The translations under genes were made by a program, and so were the position numbers. 64,000 bases of DNA, from the NCBI GenBank assembly GCA_026184775.1, contig JANCYW010000014.1, positions 186,001-250,000 of the forward strand, read 5' to 3'. Shown one piece after another: positions 17,020 to 26,607 of this stretch (positions are counted from its first letter, which is position 1; every line of letters starts with the position of its first letter). The notes below the pieces were generated by a model that was not told where the DNA came from, ran no database searches, and saw only the letters and a list, made by a program, of their open reading frames with translations. Origin of the DNA: Cyanidium caldarium. Lineage: Eukaryota; Rhodophyta; Bangiophyceae; Cyanidiales; Cyanidiaceae.

Positions 17020-20000
17020 TTACACTTGCGGACGCGCCTGCACCACATAAATATCCTCGCCGGCCACACAGCCCTCGATGTCCTGCGGCCGGCCGCCGCA
17101 ATGCCGCTCCACCTCCGCCCCGCACTGTCCGATGCGTTTCAGCAGCGCCTCCAACCTCTGACGGTCCTGCAGCACCTCCTGTTCGCGATAGCGCACGATG
17201 GTCTGTTCGGGCGGGTGCGCCAACACCGAGTCATACAGTCCGGCGCCGGCAAACTCCTCCAGGTCCTCGCCGTTCGAGTCGCTGCGGAAGATCAGGCCGC
17301 CGCGCGGACAACGCAGCGCATGCAGCTTGCTGGGGTAGTTGCGGATGCGGACGCTGCGGTCGTGTTTGCCGTACACGAAACCGAGTCCGCGCCCCGGATG
17401 GTTGCCCACAAGCACCTCGCCCAGGCCACACACCAGTTCGCCGTACAGCTGGTCGGCATCGTCGTTGAGCGGGTTCCGGGTGTGCAACACAAACGCATAG
17501 TCGGCGGGCACCGCCTCCTGCACCAGCACCGCCATGTAGATGTCGCGGAGGCTGCGTCCGCCGGACTGCTTGCGCAGCGCCAGAAACGCCCGGTCGTTAA
17601 ACTTGGACGACCACACGCGCTTGATGGCGGTCCAAGCGGCGGGCCAGTCCCACGCGTCCGCCGACGCGAAACCGGCCGCCTGGAGCGTGGTCTGCAGCTG
17701 CTCCTCCAGTGGCGGCGGCGGTTGTAACTGTTCGATGCAGTGCCGCAGCTGCGCCAACAGAGCGCGGCAGTCGTCCTCCTCCGCATCCCGCTCCAACTGC
17801 TGCTGCAGCGCCTGGTAATCGCGTTGCCGTGGCGCATTCACGGCGCTGGCGAGCACCTGCTCGCACACCCCGAACGGCAGCAGCGCCGACGGCGGTATGC
17901 GGATCCAGTCGGGCACCACTTGCGCCAGTTCGGCCAGCGAGCCCGACTTGGAGCCGCCCACGCGGCGGCTGAAGGCATCGCGCGGCAGCACCAGACGTTG
18001 CGGCCGCACCTCGATGCACTTTTGGGAGGCGGTCTGCCGGGTGGCCGATGTCGCCGCAGCGTTGCGCGCCGTCGCCTGACCAGCCTGGTGCGTCGCCGCG
18101 GCGGCATCAGCGCGCGTCACCTCCACCTCGCCGTCACCCCGACAGGTCAGGGCCACCGGCTGGCCCTCGTGCTGCTGCACCAGCGAGTGGAACGTGTCCC
18201 GGTTGTAGCACGTGGCCAGCACCACGTGCTCGTTGCGGGCGCGCACCGCACTGTGCGACAAGATGTCCACCGTGTCAGTGGTCAGCACACCCACCACACC
18301 CGCGGGAATGTCCTCCTCGCCGGCGATGCGCTCCACCAGCGCTACCGTCGGCTGCTCGAACCGGCGGTACTGCACCGACAGCAGGTCAGGCAGATGGGTG
18401 GCCACGCCCCCACACGCGCCCGCACTGATGATCTGCCAGTCACCCAGTTGGGCGCGTTGCCGCATGCCCGGCTCGAGCGCCCGCAGCAGCTGCGATAGGG
18501 CGAACGCCAACTGCCCGCGAATCACCTCCTCCACAAACAGCGCCACCGCCTCGTCGGGCACACCGCATCCGGTGCCCAGGTAGTATGCCTTGTCCCGCAG
18601 ACTCGACTGCAATCGATCCACCACCTCGTGCGCGACGTCCTCCGTGATGCGCGCCACCGCCGCATGCAGCCGCAAGTGGCCATCGAGCGGATCCGCGATC
18701 GGACCGTCCTGGCGTGCATACAACAGCGCGCCCAGGTCATAAGCGCCTTCGGAGAACGCCACCGACTCCATCGACCAGCCGACGTTCTCCGTCAACAGCA
18801 CCAACGCGTTGGCGGCCACATCGATGTCGCCCTCGGCCAGCTGCCCCGCCAGCCCGTGCGCCTCGAAGCACAGTCGCAACAGCGCATCCAGCGCCAAGTC
18901 CACCGACACCAGGTCGCGCGCTTTGCGCGCATCGCCCTCGCTCGCCAGCGTCCCCCGCAGCATCTTGCGCGTCTCCGACACCAGCGCCACCAGCTCCATA
19001 GCGCCGTGCACGTCCTGCATGTGGTCGTCGCGCTCCTGCACGATCTGCTCGAGGCGGTGCTGCAGCTGAGCGTCCAACGCATCGCGGGCGTGCTCGTAAA
19101 CCACCGCCAGATCGGTGCCGGTGTGGACGCTCTTGAGCACGTGCAGATACGCCTCAAAGTCGCCGATAAGCGCCTCGGTGTCGCATGCATACAGTTTCAC
19201 TGGCGCGCGGATCGGGCGCTCGTACGACGCCAGCCGCTCTCGAGTGACGCCGCCTGCGGCCAGCGCATCGTAAAATACATCGGCATCGCCGTCGCTGCGC
19301 AGAAACGCCAAGTACGCCTCACAGATGACCACGTCATCGGGTGTGGTGTTGTTGTGCAGCTTCTGGTGCCATTGCTCCATGAAATGGCCGGCGGTCTCCG
19401 GAATGCGGTGCTTGTGCATGATGCGTAGAATATCGTCACGGATGCGCTGGCCGTTACCGCCGCCGCGACCCAGCAGGACAAGACAGAGGCGCGCCCACAG
19501 CCGCAGCTCCGGCCGCTGCACGTAAATCCGCCCCAAACTGCCGGTCAGCTGATCTTGTGCGTGCGCCAGCACCCGCGGCGTGGTGTTGTAGGCGCGCTGC
19601 CAATCCAGATGCCGTGTGTAACTATACCGTAGCCAGACGTACAGCAGTTGCATCAGGTCGGCATCCAGCTGGTCGCGGCGGCTCTGCAGCAGGTCGTTGG
19701 CCATGTTGTACCGATGCATCAGCGTCCACGAACCGTACTCCACCTCCGCCTCGATGATCTTGTCGGCGATGTCGGCGTGGCATCCGGCGGAACCGGGCAG
19801 CGCCTTGGCAGCACCCTCTTCCATGCCCAGCACGAAATTGCCGCCGCCGTCGGCCCGATACCACCGATCCGTCGCCGGGCGGTACAGGACAAGCACCAGC
19901 GCTTTGGGCGCGCCCTGTTTGGCCACGGCGATGCGTCCGTAGTACACTCCGGCGATGTTGCGGTGCTTGATCAGCTGCGTTCGCAGTGCCTTGTTTCCGA

Positions 20001-21738
20001 ATGGCTCGGTCGGGCCAACGGCCTCGTACGAAACGGTGTCTTCGGGCAGCAGAAATTCGGTGATGCGGTGTTTGGCGATGCCCCAGTGCAGTACCAAACC
20101 TTCGCAATCGGTGTACAGCTCCAGCACGTAGGCACTGCCGTCAAACTGGAATACCAGCACCGCAGCACCGGCGTCGTCCAGGTCGCGTTGGTTCACCGCC
20201 AGGATGCTGCCCGCGGGCAGCTCGCCTTCTGTCTCCGGTTGCGCCGCCTGCTTTTGGACGTGCCGCTGGTAGATGCGGTCCACGGGCGATTCCCGCTCCG
20301 GTGCCACGGGTACGACAAAGTTGTTGTTGCCGTTGTTGGACCAAAAATTGGAGGCGCGCTCGTACAACACAAATGTCATGGCGGCTGGCGCCCGCTGCTC
20401 CTCGGCGCCGCTGTCGCTGAACGGGATCTCCAGCGTCCACACACCGGGCGCCTCCGGGTCGGGCTGAAAGTCGCTCTGCACGGCAATGGCATCCGCCTGC
20501 CGACTCACGCCTTCCGGCCAGGAGCTGCGCGGCGGCAACGTCCACTGGCTCGGCTTACGCTGCCCCACGCCCCAGTGCAGCGTCAGGTCCGGCACATTGG
20601 TGCTCATGCGCACCACATACTGGTGAGCATCTGCAAAGTGTTGCACGTACACGTCCAGTGCGCCCTTGTTGCCGCGCCCCACGTGCCCAAACTCCCGCTC
20701 AAAAGTCACCTGTCCGCCGATCTCCAGGTTGCGCAGCGGCCGCAACGAGCGCGAGCGCCGCGGTGAGGCGTGTGCAATCCGCTCCAACGACGACGCCGAC
20801 GACGACAACCGCGCCAGCGCCGACGAAGAGCCCGACGCCTGCACGACCTGTGCGGGCGCCACCGAGTCCACCGAGTTGTCCCGCGAGAGCGGCCGGTACG
20901 CTCCACCAAAACCGCCGTGGACCACCGCCTGACGCAGTGAACGGATCGCGCTCTCCTCCCGCTCCTCCTGGCCGCCGTCCACTTCCGCGACGTGTTGCAC
21001 CGCCCAGGTGCACACCGAATCCCACACCGGCACGAAAAAGTCCTTCCGCCCGTCCTTGAAGTACCGGCTGTCCGACGGGCGGAAAAGCACCGCCTTGACA
21101 CCCAGCGGTATGCGCTTCGACTCGTCGTCACTGCCCGACAACGGAATGCGGATGGAGAGCTGCGGCCGCCTGGCCGGGAACTCGGTACGGACGGCGATAG
21201 CGTCGGCCCGGAACGTTTTCACCGGCAGAATGTCTGATGGAGGCAAGCACCAGGCGTTGGCGTGCTCGTACGCCACGCCCCAGTGCAGATATAGCGGCGA
21301 GCTCAGCAGCGCTGCCGCCTCCGCGGTTGCCGCACCGGCGCGGCCGATGCGCTCCCGCAGTGCCCGCGGCACCTCGCTGCCACTGCGCCTCAGGGTGTCT
21401 TGCTCCTCGGAGGTCACCGCCACGATCCGAAAGCGACACACCAGCTGCAGTTCGCCCGGATCGCTCCCGCTCGGCGCCCCGCCATCGCCCTCCGCGGCGG
21501 CGCCGACTTCATCGCCGTTACCGTCCAGCGCCGCCTCGTCGGCAGTGCCAACTGGACCGGCGGTCTCGTCAAAGGTCGACCGAGGACGCTCGGTGGCGTA
21601 CACCGTCACAAACAGCGCCGCGCCGGCAGCGTCCCCGTCCGCCCGATCCAACACACCCTCCAACACGTACGCCCTCTCGAACAGCGGCACCCGAAGTGGG
21701 ATACCCGCAGTGCTCACTCGACTCGCCTCGAGTACCAT
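17020..21738 (-). CDS. Alpha-glucan, water dikinase (GWD)
   Basis: Phosphorylates glucose units in storage glucan using ATP and water, opening granules for breakdown. From ATG 21738 it has 1,572 residues. Three carbohydrate-binding-like modules carry LHWG: LYLHWGVAYEHANAW (about 150), LTLHWGVGQRKPSQW (about 388) and LVLHWGIAKHRITEF (about 549). Then comes the conserved central region (FMEQWHQKLHNNTTPDDV), the phosphohistidine loop ILSHSAVRARNEHVVLATC with His near 1162, and the C-terminal nucleotide-binding domain with FRSDSNGEDLEEFAGAGLYDSV. The start MVLEASRVSTAGIPLRVPLF runs straight into a folded module with no transit peptide, unlike plant GWD1. That fits cytosolic floridean starch in red algae. 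The frame is open 45 bases further through a GTG. Confidence 0.93.
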   Translation of the reverse strand: MVLEASRVSTAGIPLRVPLFERAYVLEGVLDRADGDAAGAALFVTVYATERPRSTFDETAGPVGTADEAALDGNGDEVGAAAEGDGGAPSGSDPGELQLVCRFRIVAVTSEEQDTLRRSGSEVPRALRERIGRAGAATAEAAALLSSPLYLHWGVAYEHANAWCLPPSDILPVKTFRADAIAVRTEFPARRPQLSIRIPLSGSDDESKRIPLGVKAVLFRPSDSRYFKDGRKDFFVPVWDSVCTWAVQHVAEVDGGQEEREESAIRSLRQAVVHGGFGGAYRPLSRDNSVDSVAPAQVVQASGSSSALARLSSSASSLERIAHASPRRSRSLRPLRNLEIGGQVTFEREFGHVGRGNKGALDVYVQHFADAHQYVVRMSTNVPDLTLHWGVGQRKPSQWTLPPRSSWPEGVSRQADAIAVQSDFQPDPEAPGVWTLEIPFSDSGAEEQRAPAAMTFVLYERASNFWSNNGNNNFVVPVAPERESPVDRIYQRHVQKQAAQPETEGELPAGSILAVNQRDLDDAGAAVLVFQFDGSAYVLELYTDCEGLVLHWGIAKHRITEFLLPEDTVSYEAVGPTEPFGNKALRTQLIKHRNIAGVYYGRIAVAKQGAPKALVLVLYRPATDRWYRADGGGNFVLGMEEGAAKALPGSAGCHADIADKIIEAEVEYGSWTLMHRYNMANDLLQSRRDQLDADLMQLLYVWLRYSYTRHLDWQRAYNTTPRVLAHAQDQLTGSLGRIYVQRPELRLWARLCLVLLGRGGGNGQRIRDDILRIMHKHRIPETAGHFMEQWHQKLHNNTTPDDVVICEAYLAFLRSDGDADVFYDALAAGGVTRERLASYERPIRAPVKLYACDTEALIGDFEAYLHVLKSVHTGTDLAVVYEHARDALDAQLQHRLEQIVQERDDHMQDVHGAMELVALVSETRKMLRGTLASEGDARKARDLVSVDLALDALLRLCFEAHGLAGQLAEGDIDVAANALVLLTENVGWSMESVAFSEGAYDLGALLYARQDGPIADPLDGHLRLHAAVARITEDVAHEVVDRLQSSLRDKAYYLGTGCGVPDEAVALFVEEVIRGQLAFALSQLLRALEPGMRQRAQLGDWQIISAGACGGVATHLPDLLSVQYRRFEQPTVALVERIAGEEDIPAGVVGVLTTDTVDILSHSAVRARNEHVVLATCYNRDTFHSLVQQHEGQPVALTCRGDGEVEVTRADAAAATHQAGQATARNAAATSATRQTASQKCIEVRPQRLVLPRDAFSRRVGGSKSGSLAELAQVVPDWIRIPPSALLPFGVCEQVLASAVNAPRQRDYQALQQQLERDAEEDDCRALLAQLRHCIEQLQPPPPLEEQLQTTLQAAGFASADAWDWPAAWTAIKRVWSSKFNDRAFLALRKQSGGRSLRDIYMAVLVQEAVPADYAFVLHTRNPLNDDADQLYGELVCGLGEVLVGNHPGRGLGFVYGKHDRSVRIRNYPSKLHALRCPRGGLIFRSDSNGEDLEEFAGAGLYDSVLAHPPEQTIVRYREQEVLQDRQRLEALLKRIGQCGAEVERHCGGRPQDIEGCVAGEDIYVVQARPQV

Positions 21739-22103
21739 GATGTACACAAGATGCCCGACGTGCAGCCCGCACTGGCACGTCACGCAACTTCAGCTGACGG
21801 CTGCAACGGTGTCTCCCGGCGGCCGATGGCGACCGCCATCGCCACCTGGTGGCCCCACGACGGCGTTGCCACCGCTCAAGTGCGTGGGGCACGATCTCAG
21901 CGACTCGACGACGCAGAATGTACAATTTTTGTGCGTGTTGCGCGAACCGCAGCACCGGGAACCCGGGAATGGAGGGAGGGGAGCGGTCACGCGAAGACAA
22001 GCGCCAGACGGGCATGGGTGCGATGCGCAACGCAATACCGAGGTAGTATCTTTGAAACAGCCGCTGTGAGACGTAGCTGGACAGTACAGGACGCAGATCT
22101 TCA
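21739..22103. other. Intergenic region, promoter side of the dikinase gene
   Basis: About 365 bp between two minus-strand genes: upstream of the dikinase start and downstream of the SUMO ligase stop. There are short GC-rich inverted pieces but no gene or RNA that I can support. Confidence 0.4.
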
Positions 22104-24194
22104 TCAGTCATCGTCAAGGCTCAGGTCGATCACCTCCACGCAGCCTGTCCCTGGCGAGCCGGTGTAGCTGTTCTCCGTCAGCAGCGTGTCCTTTTTCGGC
22201 ACCGGCACTCCACAGCGGCTCTGGGAGTTGTCGGCACTGGCGGTGGCGTCCGAGAAGCCGTGCGCGTCGTACGGTCGCACGTGGCGCATGGATCCGTCCG
22301 GGAGGACGTCGATGAAATGCTCGTCCGCGGCGGCCACTTGCAGCGCCCGTCGGAAAAACTCGCACACCTGGAGCGAGCTCAGCGGCGCCGGTCGTCCGGT
22401 CACCGGGCACACGAACTTTCGGCTCAGCAGACACAGCTCGATGTAGCTGCGCGCATCGAAGCACTGCAGTTGCGTGGTGCCGCGCACCCGCACTGGCACT
22501 TGAATGCGCGTCTGACTCAGAGGACACAGCAGCGACACGCGTGAACTCTGTACGCCGATGTCATCGTCGTTGCCGTGAATGGCCGCACAGAGCCGCGTGC
22601 GCGCTTCCTCGAACGGTGGTCGTTTGCGCGCCAGAATTTTGGCCAGTTCCTTCTGCGGCGAACACACGTACGCCGACTGCACCACCCAGGCGTAGAGGGC
22701 GTTTGCGTCCCAGGCGGAGCGGTCCGCGTGACTGTTCACGTCAAACTCCAACAAGACGTCAACGGCGGCGTGCGTCGGCGTCGCCGACATGGCTGTCTTG
22801 CCCGCTCGCAGGAGCGGTTCGTACAGATTCACGTGCGCCGCCGATGCCTCGACCGATACGCGCTCGGCGGCTTCCGAGGCGCCCTTCGCACTGGAGACGC
22901 GCACAGTGCCCGCCGACGGAAAGCCACACGCCCACGACGCTGCCATCGGCCCGTCAACTCGGAAACAACGCAACAGGATGGCACGCTCGTAAAAGGTCGC
23001 TCGCGGCAACAAAGAATCCAGCGGCCAACGCAGCCGCACCTCCAGTGCAACGGGCACGCCTCGCGTGACTGTCCGATCTAACACCTCGGCGGTGTGCAGA
23101 CAGGGTTCCTGCCGGCCAAAGCTGAAAAGGCTGGCAGCGCGAAAAGCCCGCAACATCTCCGGTCCCGCGCCGGGCGGCTGCCGCATCGCCGTCGCGTCCG
23201 GCTCTTCGCCATCGAGGTGTGGCCTTGGTGCCGCCTCCGACACCGGCGTCATGGCGATGCGTGGCCGTTGCGACCGATCGCTGAGTGTCTCTTCCGCGCG
23301 ATGTCGCCGACCGGGCCGGGGTACGCTTTCTCGCTCCGCGCCAGCGCGCCCCTCCATTGTCCTCACCAACTCCCCGTGTTGCACGACAAAGTTGGAGGAT
23401 CTCAACGAGGCGGCGGTCCAGCCCTCGGGCGCTTCGCCCGACTGCGGATGCGGCAGCAACCATCGGATAGCATCGAACGGCGGCGCGATAAAGCAGTCCT
23501 CGCTGCCCTTGCGAGCGGCGCGGTACGTCGCGTCGGTGAGGCGTCGCACCCGCGCCTCGTTCCGCATAATCCAGCGCGCCGCCGACCGCTCCAGCTGTCC
23601 GATAGTGCCGCGGTCCGACCCGTCCAGCACCCGCACCACGGCGTCCAGCACCTCGACCTTGTTCCACGAGGCCCGAAAGGCGATATTCAGCATGCAGGCC
23701 ACGTCCACCAGTCGCTCCTTGGTGAACTTGGAGAACTCGTGCAGGCGACTCATCAGCGTCCGGTCGGGCGGCCAGCCGCAGTGGCGCTCGACGGCCGCAG
23801 CGGCCGCCGTGGGATTGCCACCACCGTAACCGACCATACGCGCCAGCAACCAGAACGAGGTGAACACCGGCGGACGCGACCACAGCTGCAGCACCCGCTG
23901 CAGTTCCGCCTCACCGAAGCAACGCTGCGGTACGAGCGTCGCAGTTGCCGCTGGCGTCGGTGGCACACGGCAACCGTCGCTGGCCGACAGTGACTGCGTC
24001 TCGCTGCGGGTGGAAGTGGCGGCTTCGTCGATCCACGGCAACGAGGTCGCATTGGTGTAGGCGGTGTCCGCGCCGACGCTGGCCGCACTGGCGCCGTTGA
24101 AGACGCCCTGCAGTCCGTCCAAGAACACCTCCAAGCCTATATCCGGCAGTCGTTCCAGCGGTGGCGGGTCGACGCCGCCCGTCGACTCGGACAT
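22104..24194 (-). CDS. Siz/PIAS-type SUMO E3 ligase with unusual SP-RING
   Basis: Nuclear ligase that helps move SUMO from Ubc9 to substrates. 696 residues. A helical SAP-like stretch lies at about 165-205 (FTKERLVDVACMLNIAF). A PINIT-like central region follows at about 360-470 (VALEVRLRWPLDSL, FYERAILLRCFRVDGP). The SP-RING/MIZ core lies at about 560-620 (LLCPLSQTRIQVPVRV, LQCFDARSYIELCLLS, FVCPVTGRPAPLSSLQV). The protein ends GCVEVIDLSLDDD; VIDLS followed by acidic residues is a classic SUMO-interacting motif. Oddly, the SP-RING has TTQ where the zinc-binding Cys-x-His should be, and CPVT for the usual CPVC, so three of four ligands are absent. The family call rests on order and spacing of the modules. 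Confidence 0.85.
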   Translation of the reverse strand: MSESTGGVDPPPLERLPDIGLEVFLDGLQGVFNGASAASVGADTAYTNATSLPWIDEAATSTRSETQSLSASDGCRVPPTPAATATLVPQRCFGEAELQRVLQLWSRPPVFTSFWLLARMVGYGGGNPTAAAAAVERHCGWPPDRTLMSRLHEFSKFTKERLVDVACMLNIAFRASWNKVEVLDAVVRVLDGSDRGTIGQLERSAARWIMRNEARVRRLTDATYRAARKGSEDCFIAPPFDAIRWLLPHPQSGEAPEGWTAASLRSSNFVVQHGELVRTMEGRAGAERESVPRPGRRHRAEETLSDRSQRPRIAMTPVSEAAPRPHLDGEEPDATAMRQPPGAGPEMLRAFRAASLFSFGRQEPCLHTAEVLDRTVTRGVPVALEVRLRWPLDSLLPRATFYERAILLRCFRVDGPMAASWACGFPSAGTVRVSSAKGASEAAERVSVEASAAHVNLYEPLLRAGKTAMSATPTHAAVDVLLEFDVNSHADRSAWDANALYAWVVQSAYVCSPQKELAKILARKRPPFEEARTRLCAAIHGNDDDIGVQSSRVSLLCPLSQTRIQVPVRVRGTTQLQCFDARSYIELCLLSRKFVCPVTGRPAPLSSLQVCEFFRRALQVAAADEHFIDVLPDGSMRHVRPYDAHGFSDATASADNSQSRCGVPVPKKDTLLTENSYTGSPGTGCVEVIDLSLDDD

Positions 24195-24497
24195 GGAGTA
24201 TTTGAGGAGGCGGCAAGAATGAAACTGCTCGGCGATGGGAACCCTGCTCGTACAGTTGCGGGCAGCGCCTGGTCGGGTGTTCGCCCAATTGGCGCCGGTA
24301 GCGGCAGAGCCGCAGCCTGTGGTGTCTCCCGCAGGGCGTTGTCGGGGAGTTTGCGAGTGAATGGGTGGGCCCTGCGAAATTCTCGCACAGTGAGGTCATC
24401 AAGTTGTCGCGTTGCATAGAAGCGTCGGTTGCAGTACCCTCTCGGCGGCCTGTCTGAGTGCTGCAGAGCCCTCTGTTTACTGGAGGGACCTCGCACG
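24195..24497. promoter_or_regulatory. Divergent intergenic region SUMO ligase / COX11
   Basis: About 300 bp between two divergent starts. The COX11 frame is open back to 24429, but its residues before the chosen Met do not look like a leader. I see no further gene. Confidence 0.4.
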
Positions 24498-25529
24498 ATG
24501 GTCTGGAACAGCGGCCTGTTGTGTCTCCGCACCTGGCGAGCTGGCTGGAGGGCGGCAGCGAAGGCGCACCAACGACTCGGGGCCAGTCAACGAACTGCTG
24601 CAGTGCCAGGCGCCGCGCAGCCGGCAACGACTGCGAGAAGGCACTTTCACGCGGAGGCGTCTGCTTCGCGGTCAGGGTTATCTGGGCTACCGCGCGAGAA
24701 ACACGACGCCCCGAGGACCGTAGATAACCCCACAACAACGCCACTCAGTCCGGCACTGCTTGTTGCCAGATCGCGCAAACTCCCTCCACTTGCTTTCTGG
24801 CCGCAGAAGCGCGGACTGGCCACGTTGCCGGAGGGACGCACCGGCCCGCAACAGGCTGGAGGCAGCGCCAGCTTACGGGAGCGCAACGTGAATTTCGGCT
24901 TGTGGGCATTCGCCGGGGCGCTGGCGGCAATGGCGCTGGCGTACGGCTCGGTACCGCTGTATCGCATGTTCTGCCAAGTGACCGGGTACGGCGGCACGGT
25001 GCAAACGCCCGGCACGCAGGGGCGACCTGCCTCGGATGACGCGCCCGGCGAGGGTGATGCGGCAAATGCCGAGTCGCAGGCCGCAGCGCGCAGGGAGCGC
25101 ATGCGGGTGAATGCTGCGCACCGTCCTATTCGGATCCGGTTCAATGCGGACGTCAGCCCGACTATGCCGCTGTCGTTCGTGCCGCGACAGATCGAGATGG
25201 CGGTGTTGCCCGGCGAGACCGCCCTGGCGTTTTACACGGCACACAACAAGTCCGATCAGGACGTGATCGGCGTGGCGACCTACAACGTGATGCCTGCCAA
25301 GGCCGGCATCTACTTTAACAAAATCCAGTGTTTCTGCTTCGAGGAGCAGCGACTCCGGGCCAACGAGAAGATCGACATGCCGGTGTTCTTCTTCCTCGAC
25401 AAAGAGTTCGCCGAGGACCCGCGCATGGCCGACGTGGACTCGATCATCCTTTCGTACACCTTCTTCCGGGCGGCGGACGTCTCGCCGCAGTTTTTGGCGG
25501 AGCAGCAGGCGAAAATTGCAGCTGCATGA
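24498..25529 (+). CDS. COX11: COX11, mitochondrial copper chaperone for cytochrome c oxidase
   Basis: Inner-membrane protein that inserts copper into the CuB site of COX1. From ATG 24498 (343 residues) the start MVWNSGLLCLRTWRAGWRAA is Arg-rich and hydrophobic, a good mitochondrial presequence. After a variable linker comes the single helix at about 133-155 (FGLWAFAGALAAMALAYGSV), then PLYRMFCQVTGYGGT. The intermembrane domain carries IQCFCFEEQRL with the CFCF copper ligands near residue 278, then MPVFFFLDKEF. All hallmarks are intact. The leader is long (about 130 residues before the helix). Confidence 0.94.
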   Translation: MVWNSGLLCLRTWRAGWRAAAKAHQRLGASQRTAAVPGAAQPATTARRHFHAEASASRSGLSGLPREKHDAPRTVDNPTTTPLSPALLVARSRKLPPLAFWPQKRGLATLPEGRTGPQQAGGSASLRERNVNFGLWAFAGALAAMALAYGSVPLYRMFCQVTGYGGTVQTPGTQGRPASDDAPGEGDAANAESQAAARRERMRVNAAHRPIRIRFNADVSPTMPLSFVPRQIEMAVLPGETALAFYTAHNKSDQDVIGVATYNVMPAKAGIYFNKIQCFCFEEQRLRANEKIDMPVFFFLDKEFAEDPRMADVDSIILSYTFFRAADVSPQFLAEQQAKIAAA

Positions 25530-26607
25530 CAAGTTGTACTTCGGCCAGAGTGCGGCAACTCTGTCTCTGCGCCCGTCACGGTGCTGCATCGGGTGCCCGA
25601 CCGCCGCGAAGACGCTTCCGTCCGCTCAGGCGGAAGTGGAGCGGTTTGACCGCATCCTCGGTGGGGTGCAGGGCGGTGCTCGCCGGCGGCCGCAGCTGGC
25701 GGTCAACGTCACTGGGACTCGCGGAGAACGCCGTCGAATCGGTTCGTTCCGGGCGACGCGCACGAGTTGGACGCCGGACGCCACTACCCTTGCTCGTCTC
25801 AGCGTTGGCGGCGGGGGAGATGTAGGGGCCGCTCTCCACCGCGAAAGACGCCGAGCGCAGCACGCCCAGAATGCCCGCTGCACCAAACGGCTTTCGTCCC
25901 GCCATCGGCATGCTGGCTGTGTCTGCAGGACGGCCGTTGGCCACCGGGACGTCAGTTGGCAATGGCGTGGCGTCGGCACCGGTCTCTGGCAGCGTGGCCG
26001 CGCCATTGCGCCCGTCTCCCAACGCGGGCGCTCTGACCAGGGCCATAAAGTACGCTTGCCACGAACTCACGCTGTCCGAGCACTCTGTCGCTTCTCCATG
26101 TTTCCGTGCGCTCAGCGTCCGCTGCCCTGGAGCGGCTTCAGAAGATGGCACCCCCGCGCGGCCGCACCGGCGCAGCGAAATCAGCTGCCGGTGGGCGTCC
26201 AACTGCATGCCAACAGCTCGGCGTTGCAGAACCAGACGAGTGACTCACCAGCCCAGTTCGAGACTCATTCGAAGTGCTTCACGGTCCAGGCGTGCCCATG
26301 AGACTCCTTCAGCGTCGGCAGTTGCAGTCGCCTCCCATAAGCTGCGGCATCGCGAGAACACACGGGCCTGTGGGTCGTCCAACACGAGAGCGCCGGCAAA
26401 TCGCGGACGCCAGAGTTGCGGGTAAACGTTGTTCCCGAGTCGTCGCTGCTCCGTGGAGGAGCAGTCGAGTTCATCGGGTACGTGAGAAGGCGAGTTACGT
26501 GCCGGGCATAAGCGTGGGACGAATTAACCAGTCCAGGCTCTGTTTGTTCGGGCTGTGGGACGGCATTGCTTTCGCAGAGCGGCAAAAGTGGTCATGCAAG
26601 TGGCTTG
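25530..26607. other. About 1 kb without a convincing gene; fragmentary minus-strand frames
   Basis: Open frames run on both strands but none gives a recognised protein. On the minus strand a 210-residue frame (25576-26208, start MQLDAHRQLISLRR) and, in another frame just upstream, an ORF from about 26525 to 26245 without an early Met (segment NNVYPQLWRPRFAGALVLDD) both read more like protein than noise. The second ends at TGA within GGCTGGTGAGT, so a 5' splice site is conceivable; my attempts to join the frames through an AG gave stops. It could be a spliced gene, a decayed gene or chance. Confidence 0.3.

Noticed and set aside
26240-26280. GTTCGAGAC match to a tRNA B-box
   Set aside because: The flanking 5-mers do not form a T-stem and no A-box or acceptor is nearby.
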